Below, in pieces: positions 15,827 to 24,571 of a stretch of DNA of 26,899 bases (within the stretch, counting starts at the first letter, position 1; the number at the start of each line of letters is the position of its first letter). Source of the stretch: CAUZFZ01 sp964431285 (GTDB lineage Bacteria > Planctomycetota > Planctomycetia > Planctomycetales > Planctomycetaceae); the NCBI GenBank assembly GCA_964431285.1, contig CAYSJO010000908.1:1-26899 (forward strand), read 5' to 3'. The notes under the pieces are model-generated. The model saw only the letters and a program-made list of their open reading frames with translations. It was not told the DNA's origin and ran no database searches. Made by a program: the position numbers and the translations under genes.

Positions 15827-18184
15827 ATGTCAATGCCTCGCATTCACCCGATCATCGCACACTCACTCCTCGTAGTGCTGTCGTTTCAGTTGCACTGCCA
15901 TGCCGAAGAACTGTCCGCCTCCGGTTTGGCCGACTCGGAGCAACTGCTGGAGCAAGGCCGCCTGATCTATTCGAAACAATGCATTGATTGTCACGGAAAC
16001 AAGGGACAGGGCGTCCAGGAGGTTCACGAGGAGCCATTAAGCGGCGATTTATCGGCAGGCGAGCTGGCAAAGCTGATCACACGAACCATGCCGGATGGTG
16101 AACCGGAAAAGTGCACTGGTGCCGATGCCGAAGCCGTGGCTGCCTACATTCATCATGCTTTCTACAGCGAAGCGGCTCGCATTCGAAATCGTCCCCCGAG
16201 TATCCGGCTCACCCACCTTACTGCTGCGCAGTTACGGCAAAGTCTGACCGATCTGTATGGTCGATTCACCGGCAGCATGTGGTCCGAGCGGAAACGCGGC
16301 ATCACCGCGAGTTATTACGATGGGGCTCGCTCAAAGAAGGAGAATCTGAAGATCGATCGCGTGGACGCGCGCATCGATTTTGACTGGAAACACGATGGGC
16401 CGGGCGACGGGATCAATCCGAAAGACTTCTTCATTCGATGGCGTGGTAGCCTGAAGGTCGACGAGACGGGGCGGTATGAAATCGTCATCCACTCGACCTG
16501 CGCGTTCATCTGTAATCTGGGCCGCTCGAATCGTGAATTCATCAACAATCGCGTCCAGTCGGGAGACAACACCGAGTTTCGCAAGTCAATCGTATTGACA
16601 GCCGGTCGGGTGTATCCGCTGCAGATCGATCTGTATCAACGCAAGCGCAAGACCGCGCAGCCGCCCGCACAGATTTCGCTGGCATGGGTGCCACCTGCTG
16701 GTATCCAGGAAGTCATCCCCGAACGTTGCCTGCTGCCGGCGTCGGCTCCGGCAACGTTTTCGTTGCAGACCAATCTGCCTCCCGATGACCGCAGCTACGG
16801 TTTCGAACGTGGCCTGGCGATCGATCGGCAATGGGACGCATCAATGACTGCGAGCGCCGTTGAGTTTGCACAGATCGCTGTCGATGAACTCTGGCCGGAA
16901 TATCGGCGCAGACACAACAAAGACTCAGACAAAAACCGTGCCCGACTGCGCAACTTTCTGGGCATGCTGGTGGACACTGCGTTTCGCGGTCCGCTGGACG
17001 AATCGACTCGGCAGTTCTACATCGACGCCCAGGTCGATCAAACGGGGGACGACACAGAAGCCATCAAGCGATGCGTGCTGGTGGCGCTGAAGTCACCCCG
17101 CTTTCTGTATCCCGGTCTGGACAAAGACCGATCCGTTTCACAGCGTGCCGCCAATCGACTGGCCCTGACCCTGTTTGATTCGCTTCCGTCCGATGAGTGG
17201 CTGATCAAGCTGGCTCGCGAAAACAAACTGACACGAATCGGCCAGGTACGAACGGCCGCCACGCGCATGGTCGGTGATTATCGGATTCGCAGTAAGACAC
17301 GCGAACTGATGCATGAATGGCTCAATCTGAGCCACATCGACGAGATCACAAAGAACAGCGAGAGATTCCCCGAATTCAAACCCGAGCTGATTTCGGATCT
17401 GAAGACATCTCTCGACGTGTTCGTGGACGATGTCATCTGGAGTGAATCCAGTGACTTCCGGCAACTGTTTCTGGCCGACTGGACTTACACGACTCCTCGA
17501 CTGGAAAAATACTACGGTGCTGCGTGGAAGTCTCAAGGTGCGAAGTCGGCCGAACTCACTCGAAGCGTTCCAGACTCGGCGCATCGGTTGGGGTTACTGA
17601 CACATCCGTATCTGATGAGCGGCCTGGCCTATCAGGATTCGACGTCACCCGTCCATCGAGGTGTGTTTCTGATCCGCTACATGCTCGGTCGCACGCTGAG
17701 ACCACCGAATGAAGCGTTTACGCCACTGAGTCCAGACCTGCACCCTGACCTGACAACGCGGCAGCGTGTCGCGCTTCAGACCAGCCCGGAAAGTTGTCAG
17801 GTCTGTCACCTCAAGATCAACGGACTTGGTTTCGCTCTGGAGAACTTCGACGCTGTTGGCCGATTTCGAGAACAGGAAGGCGATCGCCCCATCCACGCGA
17901 CGGGCCATTACACGACCCGTGACGGCGAGTCCGTGACCTTTCGAGGAGCGACCGAACTGGCCGCATTCCTGGCCAGTAGTCATGATACGCACCGGGCGTT
18001 CGTGAACCGGGCGTTTCAACACTTCGTCAAACAGCCAGTGGCTGCTTATGGCGCCACCCGACTCGATGAACTGACCGAACAGTTTCGCAGCAGTGGGTTT
18101 CGCATCCGGAAGCTGCTGATCGAAATTGCCGTGATAGCGGCAACCCAACCCGACATCATTCCTGAATCGGAATCTTCGAAGTGA
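15827..18184 (+). CDS. DUF1592/DUF1588/DUF1585 cytochrome c-like protein with PA14-like domain
   Basis: This 785-residue exported protein begins with a signal peptide (HPIIAHSLLVVLSFQLHCHA). A cytochrome c domain follows with CIDCHG (C52, C55, H56) and TMPDGEPEKC. A PA14-like beta domain lies at ~155-305 (ITASYYDGA, FFIRWRGSLKVDETGRYEIVI, PLQIDLYQRK, ISLAWVPP). Next come the planctomycete blocks DUF1595/DUF1592 (~395-585; SPRFLYPG, LALTLFDSLPSDEWL, LFLADWTYT), DUF1588 (~587-690; LGLLTHPYLMSGLAY, SPVHRGVFLIRYMLG, then CQVCHLKINGLGFALENFDAVGRFRE with C657, C660, H661) and DUF1585 (~705-775). Two ATGs lie six bases apart at 15827 and 15833; no clear ribosome binding site is seen. Its stop overlaps the DUF1552 start by four bases, so the two are translationally coupled. 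A role in electron transfer during polymer breakdown is inferred. Confidence 0.95.
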   Translation: MSMPRIHPIIAHSLLVVLSFQLHCHAEELSASGLADSEQLLEQGRLIYSKQCIDCHGNKGQGVQEVHEEPLSGDLSAGELAKLITRTMPDGEPEKCTGADAEAVAAYIHHAFYSEAARIRNRPPSIRLTHLTAAQLRQSLTDLYGRFTGSMWSERKRGITASYYDGARSKKENLKIDRVDARIDFDWKHDGPGDGINPKDFFIRWRGSLKVDETGRYEIVIHSTCAFICNLGRSNREFINNRVQSGDNTEFRKSIVLTAGRVYPLQIDLYQRKRKTAQPPAQISLAWVPPAGIQEVIPERCLLPASAPATFSLQTNLPPDDRSYGFERGLAIDRQWDASMTASAVEFAQIAVDELWPEYRRRHNKDSDKNRARLRNFLGMLVDTAFRGPLDESTRQFYIDAQVDQTGDDTEAIKRCVLVALKSPRFLYPGLDKDRSVSQRAANRLALTLFDSLPSDEWLIKLARENKLTRIGQVRTAATRMVGDYRIRSKTRELMHEWLNLSHIDEITKNSERFPEFKPELISDLKTSLDVFVDDVIWSESSDFRQLFLADWTYTTPRLEKYYGAAWKSQGAKSAELTRSVPDSAHRLGLLTHPYLMSGLAYQDSTSPVHRGVFLIRYMLGRTLRPPNEAFTPLSPDLHPDLTTRQRVALQTSPESCQVCHLKINGLGFALENFDAVGRFREQEGDRPIHATGHYTTRDGESVTFRGATELAAFLASSHDTHRAFVNRAFQHFVKQPVAAYGATRLDELTEQFRSSGFRIRKLLIEIAVIAATQPDIIPESESSK

Positions 18185-19548
18185 CACAACATGCATCCCG
18201 ACGGGAGTTTCTGCATGCATCCCGACGGGAGTTTCTGCGGCAGGCCGGTCTGAGCGCGGCTGGCATCAATCTGGCACTCGGTCTACCCAGCCTGGCGCAG
18301 TCTGCCACTGCGTCAGGAACGGCTCGTAAGCAACGAGTCGTGTTCGTGTTCAGTCCCAACGGTGTCATCCCGAAACACTTCTGGCCGGACAAACAGGGCA
18401 AGGACTTTGAACTCAAACGCATCCTGCAGCCTCTGGCCGAATTCAAATCTCAGACTCTGACACTGCACGGCATGTGCAACCGAATCAAGGGTGATGGCGA
18501 CGGCCACATGCGGGGCATTGGCTGTCTGCTAACCGGCATTGAACTGTTTCCAGGCGATATCCAGGGCGGATCAGACACGCCCGCTGGCTGGTCACAGGGA
18601 ATCTCCGTGGACCAGCACCTCAAGAACCGCTTTCAGGCCGACCCACGCACGCAGACTCGGTTCGGTTCACTCGAATTCGGTGCGCTCGTTCCGAATCGTG
18701 CAGACACATGGACCCGCATGTCCTACGCCGGCGCCAATCAGCCGGTAGCTCCGATTGATGACCCGTACCAGATGTTCGACAAGCTGTATGGCCAGGTCAG
18801 GAACCGCGAGATCCTGGCCAGCGTTCTGGATGGATTGAAGGATGACTTCCTGCGGCTGGAAAAGATGATCAGCGGCGAGGACCGGCGCATTCTGCAGGAT
18901 CACCTGGCCATGATCCGTGAAGTTGAAAAAGAACTGCAGACTGAAACAGCACTCAAGGCGAAACAGCCCGATATGGGACACGCCGTGCCAGCGCTGCCGC
19001 CCAATGTCGAAGATGCCAACGACAACATGCCGCAAATCTGCCGCATGCAGCTGGACCTGATGGTCAACAGTTTTGTTGCGGACTTTGCGCGTGTGGCGAG
19101 TTTCCAGATCACGAACAGTGTCGGTAACGCACGCATGAAGTGGCTGGACATCGACGTAGGGCACCACACTCTGTCGCACGAACCAGACAGCAACAAAGAG
19201 GCCTACGAGAAACTGATCAAGATCAACACATGGTACGCCGAGCAGGTCGCCTACCTCGCAAAGCGACTGTCCGAAACACCCGAACCGGGTGGAGACGGTT
19301 CACTGTTAGACAACACGACGATCGTGTGGACGAACGAGCTGGGCAAAGGGAACTCGCATACCCGCAACAACATCCCGTTCGTACTTGTAGGTGGCGGCTT
19401 CGGCTGGAACATGGGTCAAGCCATGAACTTCAAGAGTGTCCCCCACAACCGCCTGTTGATGAGCTTCTGTGAAGCCATGGGGCACCCGGTTGACTCGTTT
19501 GGCAACCCGGACTTCTGCACCGCCGGACCACTGACCGGGCTCGCGTAA
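18181..19548 (+). CDS. DUF1552 protein with duplicated twin-arginine motif
   Basis: The GTG at 18181 overlaps the upstream TGA (GTGA), the normal arrangement for a DUF1592/DUF1552 pair. The N-terminus reads MTQ, then the octapeptide HASRREFL twice, then RQAGLSAAGINLALGLP. It is a Tat signal with two complete SRREFL motifs, made by an exact tandem duplication of 24 bases. The rest of the 455 residues matches DUF1552: RVVFVFSPNGVIPKHFWP, LTLHGMCNRIKGDGDGHMRG, LTGIELFPGD, ISVDQHLKN, FASFQITNSVG-type lines, LDIDVGHHTLSH and TTIVWTNELGKGNSHTRNNIPFVLVGGG. The fold resembles DUF1501, an alkaline-phosphatase-like hydrolase, with an unknown substrate. It ends 16 bases before the stop of the convergent gene. 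Confidence 0.95.
   Translation: MTQHASRREFLHASRREFLRQAGLSAAGINLALGLPSLAQSATASGTARKQRVVFVFSPNGVIPKHFWPDKQGKDFELKRILQPLAEFKSQTLTLHGMCNRIKGDGDGHMRGIGCLLTGIELFPGDIQGGSDTPAGWSQGISVDQHLKNRFQADPRTQTRFGSLEFGALVPNRADTWTRMSYAGANQPVAPIDDPYQMFDKLYGQVRNREILASVLDGLKDDFLRLEKMISGEDRRILQDHLAMIREVEKELQTETALKAKQPDMGHAVPALPPNVEDANDNMPQICRMQLDLMVNSFVADFARVASFQITNSVGNARMKWLDIDVGHHTLSHEPDSNKEAYEKLIKINTWYAEQVAYLAKRLSETPEPGGDGSLLDNTTIVWTNELGKGNSHTRNNIPFVLVGGGFGWNMGQAMNFKSVPHNRLLMSFCEAMGHPVDSFGNPDFCTAGPLTGLA
18191..18238 (+). repeat. exact 24-bp tandem duplication in the signal-peptide region
   Basis: The 24-base unit at 18191-18214 is followed immediately by an identical copy at 18215-18238. The unit is in frame and encodes eight residues (HASRREFL, counting from the shared C before each copy). 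Perfect identity at third codon positions points to a recent duplication. Confidence 0.97.
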
Positions 19549-19564
19549 TGCACCGCCCCGCGTC

Positions 19565-22500
19565 TCAACCACGTGGCGCGCAGTCTTTCATGCGTTCTTC
19601 ACGCAGATGATGGGGCAGCAACAGCGTGCGGTAGGTGCGCAAGGGGCGAACCAGCAGTTTTTCCAGCACCATTTGTCGAGCTGACCAGTCGTCTTCGCTC
19701 TGCCCGCGTGCCTGGGCCAGTGTGGGCATGACCTCAAACGCTCGCTCCATCGCCGCAATACTTTTCTCGATGTCGACGAGTACGACGCGGGAAGTGGTCG
19801 GCTTGATTTCACCGCGATTGGCCCAGCGCGTTTGCAGTGTTTGCAGGAGCGCATCCAGGTGGTCTCCGCGCCAGGCCGGGTCCGTCTCCGGCGAAACGTG
19901 ATCGCACAGCAGTTCGATCGCCGCAACGACGTTTCGAACGGAATGGTCGGCTGGTGTCGTGTAGTGTGCTCGATATAGACGGTGCCGCAGTTCCATATCC
20001 GACAGCGATTCACGATCGCGTGCCGCCAGCTCTGCAATCTCCTGGTGCATGAAGAACGTCACCAGCGGGTCGTACGGACTGTCCAGGTCGGACACGACTT
20101 CAAGATTCTGCGGAGTGGCGTGTTTCATCGCTTCCGCCAGAACTTTGAAATACTGCAATCGTTGCTTGTCTTCGGGGTGTCGGCGGTGGACGGGTTCTTC
20201 TCCCTTGACCTGCACCAGTTCGGCCCGAGGCGAATCGACCAGCATGCGTTTCGCGACTCCGCGATAGGACCAGTGCTGATCCGGTTTGTCGGTGATCAGT
20301 TTCCGCTGCTCGTTCAGTTCCTGCAGTCGATCGACGACATCCGGTGCCTGTCCATCCAGGGGGGCCAGCATCTGCATTGTACTTGCCCGTGTCGACAGCT
20401 CCTCTCGTACTTTGGAGTACTTGTTCCCCCAGCGCGTGACTTCCCACGGCAGCCAGCACGTGAGTGTCATGTTCGACACACGCGACACGGACGGCGGCCG
20501 GTCGACATACAGGTCCATGAGATCTGCCGGAGCCCATGTCGTCAGTTGAAGCGGCGTTGCCCAGTCCCAGCCCGTCTGTGCCAGCGCATATCGGACGTGC
20601 GGATGCTGAAGGCGAGTCACAAAGCCTTCCCGAAACACGCCCAGAGGACTGTTCGTTCCAGTCAGGAGCAGGCGACCAGGCGCGATCTCGATCGCACCCA
20701 CGTACTCGAATGCGGACTGCCATGTCTGAATGATCGTGCGTACCACCTGAGGCCCGAAGTCAACGATGTCGAGCGGCTGAGCGTAGATTCCATCAGCAGT
20801 CAGGCTGGCTGAAGCCGTCTCCAGAAACTCGACAGTGGATCCGGCCGACGCGTTCATCAGTACCGGCTGGGCTGATGTGCAAAGAATGATGTCGTATTCA
20901 CCGGGCGTGGCCCGCAATGCCATCAGCGGCTCACAACAATCGATGCGCACTCGCTCGTCGTCCAGCGGATTCGGAATGATCTGCGGCATCACATGTTGGG
21001 ACACGGCATCAATGAGCTGCGGATCCGAATCGACACAGTGAATCGCGGACAGTGGAAAATGCAGGCTGGTGCGCAGGACCGCTCCACTGCCCAGTCCGGT
21101 CAGGAGCAGCCGCGACGGATGCTCGTGCAGAGTGAGTGGCAGGATCGCCTGCAGGGACTCGGCCGAAAGCTGCGGGCCAACCTCCGGTTCGCAACCGACG
21201 ATTCCGACCGGAACGCCCGATTCGCGAATCTGAATCTGACTGCCGTCTGTCTTCCAGAATGTCAGCGTTCGGTTGCGGGACTCGACGACCTGGAGACAGC
21301 GATCTTCGTTAAGGTACGGCAGGAGATCGAATCGAAGTGATGACCGTCCGTACGTAAAGATTCGAGTGTCGAACAGAAGCCTCGCCGAGAGAGCCGGATC
21401 GTACGCTCGATGAGCAGAAAGACAGCCGACCGTCAGCAGCAGAGCCGTCACTGCGGTCATGACAATTCGTCGGCGCACGGGAACCGACACTTTCGGCATC
21501 GCCAGTCCTCTGATCGTCAACAGGCTTGCGGCGATGGTCGCTCCGGCAGCGACGCCGATTCCCGGCAGCAACAGCCAGTTCGCGATCCAGACGCCGCTGC
21601 AGAATGCGATCGGCAGTTGCCACTGCCAGTGATCAGTGCGAATGGCAGCGGCATGGACTCCGAGACAGCACCCCAGCGGCGCCACAACACATGCGGCGAA
21701 GATGGCTTTCAGACTCATGGAAACCAGGGCAATCGACACTGTCGCCTTCAGCTCCAGAATCAGTTGAATCCACAGGGGAAAGGCGACCAGCAGAAGTACC
21801 GACCAGGCCATAACCACGAATGCCGTCTTCGAGCCAACACCACTCGTCCGACGTCCAAGCCACACGCCACTCGCGCAGCCGGCCAGAACAGCCGCCCACT
21901 CGACACTGCTCAGCCAGGCCGTATCCAGAAAGAGCTGGTCGAGCAGACGCCGCAGCGAGGCAAACAGCATGCCGCATGCCAGAGCGGAAACGACTCCTGA
22001 TATCACCGTGACGATCGTGTTTCGGGACGCGGCTGTTGTCGCCAGCGGGCCATCAAACGACTCGGACGTTGCGTTCGAAACTTCGATGTCAGTGTTTCGA
22101 GCGACGGACAAATGAGTGAACGTTGCCAGTCCGAGTGCCACGCAGCACAACACGGAACCAGCCATCGCGGTTACAGCTGCACCACCCAGCAATCCGAGTA
22201 CAAATACGGAAAGGACGACCCCCGGACTGACTCTCGCCAGCCGCGACGCGATTGGTGTTTGTGCTGTTGTCGGAGACGACACACGCATCCCCAGGAGAGT
22301 GAACGCCAGTGTGAGCGGTATCAGCCAGCCAGCTCCGAAACTGGCCAGTGCAATCAGCCACTGCTGGATCGGACTGCTCAATGCGGCGACGGTCGTCAGT
22401 CTTTCCGCCACGTACCACGCCGGCGCAATCACCAGTGACGGGAACATCGCCAGAATCAACAGCACCAGATGAAACATCGCGAACGACCATGCAACCATGT

Positions 22501-22768
22501 CTGGAGAATGGCAGTCGCGTGATTGCCAGGGCAGCCGCGTCATTTGATCGGAGCGGCGAACCAGCCAGCATGCCAGAGTGAGTGCTGCCAGCAGCACAAC
22601 CTGCAAGGCCGTGAGACTGATGGGAGAAGAACCCAAGCCAGCCGCCTGATGCAGCCAGGCGGCCAAATACAGCCCGCAACCAACTCCCGTGAGAGCGTCA
22701 GCCAGTCGTGCCTGTAATACAGGAGCCTGAGAATCGGGATTGCGGGACAAGTCCAGCGTCGCATCCAT
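19565..22768 (-). CDS. polytopic membrane protein with spermidine-synthase-like domain
   Basis: This 1067-residue protein starts at ATG 22768. The N-terminal ~460 residues contain about 10-12 hydrophobic segments (for example MFHLVLLILAMFPSLVIAP, VVLSVFVLGLLGGAAVTAM, VLLLVAFPLWIQLIL, TALLLTVGCLSA). A Rossmann-type methyltransferase domain related to spermidine synthase follows at ~490-710: the substrate-sheet line VVESRNRTLTFWKTDGS, the S-adenosyl nucleotide loop LLLTGLGSG (554-562), the acidic D580 in CVDSDP and the strand YDIILC. The catalytic D-x-x-D-P of aminopropyltransferases is replaced here by TSAQP, so polyamine synthesis is doubtful. The last ~350 residues are soluble and mostly helical, with no family I recognise. 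The overall form matches 'fused MFS/spermidine synthase' proteins common in bacteria, whose substrate is not established. Confidence 0.85.
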   Translation of the reverse strand: MDATLDLSRNPDSQAPVLQARLADALTGVGCGLYLAAWLHQAAGLGSSPISLTALQVVLLAALTLACWLVRRSDQMTRLPWQSRDCHSPDMVAWSFAMFHLVLLILAMFPSLVIAPAWYVAERLTTVAALSSPIQQWLIALASFGAGWLIPLTLAFTLLGMRVSSPTTAQTPIASRLARVSPGVVLSVFVLGLLGGAAVTAMAGSVLCCVALGLATFTHLSVARNTDIEVSNATSESFDGPLATTAASRNTIVTVISGVVSALACGMLFASLRRLLDQLFLDTAWLSSVEWAAVLAGCASGVWLGRRTSGVGSKTAFVVMAWSVLLLVAFPLWIQLILELKATVSIALVSMSLKAIFAACVVAPLGCCLGVHAAAIRTDHWQWQLPIAFCSGVWIANWLLLPGIGVAAGATIAASLLTIRGLAMPKVSVPVRRRIVMTAVTALLLTVGCLSAHRAYDPALSARLLFDTRIFTYGRSSLRFDLLPYLNEDRCLQVVESRNRTLTFWKTDGSQIQIRESGVPVGIVGCEPEVGPQLSAESLQAILPLTLHEHPSRLLLTGLGSGAVLRTSLHFPLSAIHCVDSDPQLIDAVSQHVMPQIIPNPLDDERVRIDCCEPLMALRATPGEYDIILCTSAQPVLMNASAGSTVEFLETASASLTADGIYAQPLDIVDFGPQVVRTIIQTWQSAFEYVGAIEIAPGRLLLTGTNSPLGVFREGFVTRLQHPHVRYALAQTGWDWATPLQLTTWAPADLMDLYVDRPPSVSRVSNMTLTCWLPWEVTRWGNKYSKVREELSTRASTMQMLAPLDGQAPDVVDRLQELNEQRKLITDKPDQHWSYRGVAKRMLVDSPRAELVQVKGEEPVHRRHPEDKQRLQYFKVLAEAMKHATPQNLEVVSDLDSPYDPLVTFFMHQEIAELAARDRESLSDMELRHRLYRAHYTTPADHSVRNVVAAIELLCDHVSPETDPAWRGDHLDALLQTLQTRWANRGEIKPTTSRVVLVDIEKSIAAMERAFEVMPTLAQARGQSEDDWSARQMVLEKLLVRPLRTYRTLLLPHHLREERMKDCAPRG

Positions 22769-22891
22769 GCTGCGGCCTGACGAGTAAATGAAGGGAACTT
22801 CGGGGCGCGAGTTTTACTCCATCCCCTTGTGAAGCAGCAAGATGCGTCGCCTGGCCCACTCGTATCAATGCCATCTTCAATTGGCGTGGTA

Positions 22892-23047
22892 TCAGTCCTG
22901 CGTGGCCAGTGCAGCTTCGTCCTGCTCGGTGGGCCTGGATTCCTCGACTTGGCGCCACCAGCGAGCGGCCGAATACTGCGTCTAGGAATCGTTCAGCGGA
23001 CAGGCCTGCAGTGCCTCACGCAGGCTCTCTGCAGTCGTGTAGCGGTC
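22892..23047 (-). pseudogene. detached C-terminal tail of the upstream kinase gene
   Basis: Directly after the kinase stop (TAA, 23048-23050), the same frame continues as DRYTTAESLREALQAC, PLNDS, then a second stop (TAG, 22982-22984), then TQYSAARWWRQVEES and RPTEQDEAALATQD to a TGA at 22892-22894. This is what the end of a bacterial Ser/Thr kinase should look like: a D-R-x-x-(S/T)-A subdomain XI helix after CLEKRP, then a W-T-x-x-x-A-x-x-WW tail of the type I know from planctomycete kinases. The first stop could derive from GAA (Glu) and the second from TGG (Trp), each by one base change. It appears to be coding sequence lost by nonsense mutation. Confidence 0.75.
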
Positions 23048-24571
23048 TTACGGCCGCTTTTCGAGGCACATAAGTAAGACCTGTTCGAGTTCTCCGGAAA
23101 TCTTGTCATTGATTTCGGTCGGTCGTCTGACTGGGTCCCGGGCATGAGCCATGATGATGGCCATCACGTTGGCTCCATCAAACGGAGGGTGACACGTCAG
23201 AAAGGCATAGGAAACTGCTCCCAGGGAGAAGATGTCGCTGTTAACATGCGGTTCGCCGTCAGTCACCGACTGCTCTGGAGCCATGTATTTGGGAGTGCCG
23301 GTCACAGTACCGGTCATAGTCAGGTTCGCTTCGTCTTTAGCACTGCCGACCGACTTCACGAGGCCGAAATCAAGCAGCTTGGCCACATCATGTATTCCGC
23401 CGCGACGCGTGACGAAGATGTTATTCGGGTAAATGTCACGGTGAATGAACGATTGCGCGTGGGCTTCGCTCAAGGCATCACAAACCTGACATAGCAGATG
23501 CACGGCCCGTGCTGGTGGTATCGTGCCAGAGTCGGCAATCACGTCACGCAGACTCTTACCCGGCAGATACTCCATGACGTAATAAAACGTCCCGTCGTCA
23601 GTACGCCCGTAGTCATAGATGTCGATTGTGTTCCAGTGAGTCAGCCGAGCCGTCGTCCGAACTTCACGTTCGAAGCGAGCCAGCATCTGCGGATCGCCGG
23701 CGTGCTCTGGACGGATCAGCTTGATCGCGCACGGACGTTTCAGCAGCTGATGCTCGGCCTTGTAGACCTCACCCATGCCGCCCTGTCCAAGCGGCTCCAT
23801 CAAGCGGTACTGGCCAAACTGCTGCGCCTCGTATGCTTCATCCCGCAGCGATGCAATGACTTCGGCACCGTACGATGCACAGAGCGCTCCAACGCACAGA
23901 ACCATCATGGTGTCGCTCAACTGCCGCACATCGAGATGCTCAGCAACCAGAGGGTGAGCAAGTCTGGCTGCGACGCCGGCCATGATTGGCAGCACCACCA
24001 TTGGGGCAACAACGACCGCAGCCCGCTTCCAGTTGTTCGGCACAAAGAGTCCGTAAATCACCAGCAGCGTGAACCAGTACGATGATACGTTTTTGAAAAT
24101 CGCGACGAGTCCAACGGCGTCTCCGAACTCGGCCTGTTGAAGGATGCAGAAGTAGTGATACGGCGTAAAGAACGCGACCGGGAGCCCGAAAATAGCGATC
24201 TCCAGCCAGCGCAGGTGCTTGTACGACAGATCACTTCGACTGCTCAGAACTCCGACCAGACCCGTCAGTGCCACCACGATAAGCGTGGGGAAACCCTGGA
24301 GCGGCCGGTTGTCGAAGTAACTGCGAACGAGATAAATCGCAAATCCGAACAGGATGACGATTGTTGCCGCTCGTAGTCGTGCGCGAAGTGTTTCCAGTTC
24401 CTGCGAAGTCCGCCCTCCGCCCTTGCCTGAGACGATCGCCACACGCGCGCCGTCGCCGGCGGTTGGGATGGAGTATCGTGTGTCCGACTTGACGAACAGC
24501 CGAGTCGCTTCAAGAGACGCGTCGTCGATATCTCTCGAGGTGCGGACAATGCAGGGACCTGTGACAATCAT
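23048..24571 (-). CDS. membrane Ser/Thr protein kinase, C-terminally truncated
   Basis: The 507-residue product starts at ATG 24571. About six hydrophobic segments lie at ~68-240 (TIVILFGFAIYLV, FPTLIVVALTGLVGVL, IAIFGLPVAFF, YWFTLLVIYGLFV and others), followed by a Hanks-type kinase domain at ~255-507. Visible motifs are the glycine loop LGQGGMGEVY (261-270), the Lys of AIKLI (K284), E303 in FEREV, HRD (377-379), N384, DFG (401-403), GTPKYMAPE (425-433) and DIFSLG. The catalytic-loop Lys expected two residues after HRD is Tyr (HRDIYPNN, Y381). The ORF ends at CLEKRP, just before the conserved subdomain XI Arg, which survives in frame beyond the TAA. With that Arg and the usual tail missing, and Lys replaced, the product may be inactive or unstable. 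Kinases of this type sense or relay signals at the membrane; the target is unknown. Confidence 0.9.
   Translation of the reverse strand: MIVTGPCIVRTSRDIDDASLEATRLFVKSDTRYSIPTAGDGARVAIVSGKGGGRTSQELETLRARLRAATIVILFGFAIYLVRSYFDNRPLQGFPTLIVVALTGLVGVLSSRSDLSYKHLRWLEIAIFGLPVAFFTPYHYFCILQQAEFGDAVGLVAIFKNVSSYWFTLLVIYGLFVPNNWKRAAVVVAPMVVLPIMAGVAARLAHPLVAEHLDVRQLSDTMMVLCVGALCASYGAEVIASLRDEAYEAQQFGQYRLMEPLGQGGMGEVYKAEHQLLKRPCAIKLIRPEHAGDPQMLARFEREVRTTARLTHWNTIDIYDYGRTDDGTFYYVMEYLPGKSLRDVIADSGTIPPARAVHLLCQVCDALSEAHAQSFIHRDIYPNNIFVTRRGGIHDVAKLLDFGLVKSVGSAKDEANLTMTGTVTGTPKYMAPEQSVTDGEPHVNSDIFSLGAVSYAFLTCHPPFDGANVMAIIMAHARDPVRRPTEINDKISGELEQVLLMCLEKRP

Noticed and set aside
19982..20812. Plus-strand ORF of 276 codons opposite the spermidine-synthase-like gene
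   Set aside because: It is fully covered by a gene with clear membrane segments and a methyltransferase core; the antisense protein has no recognisable features.
22892..23050. Programmed stop-codon readthrough (or selenocysteine/pyrrolysine) to make a longer kinase
   Set aside because: The stops are TAA and TAG, of two different kinds, not TGA; no downstream stem-loop stands out, and single-base nonsense changes explain both more simply.
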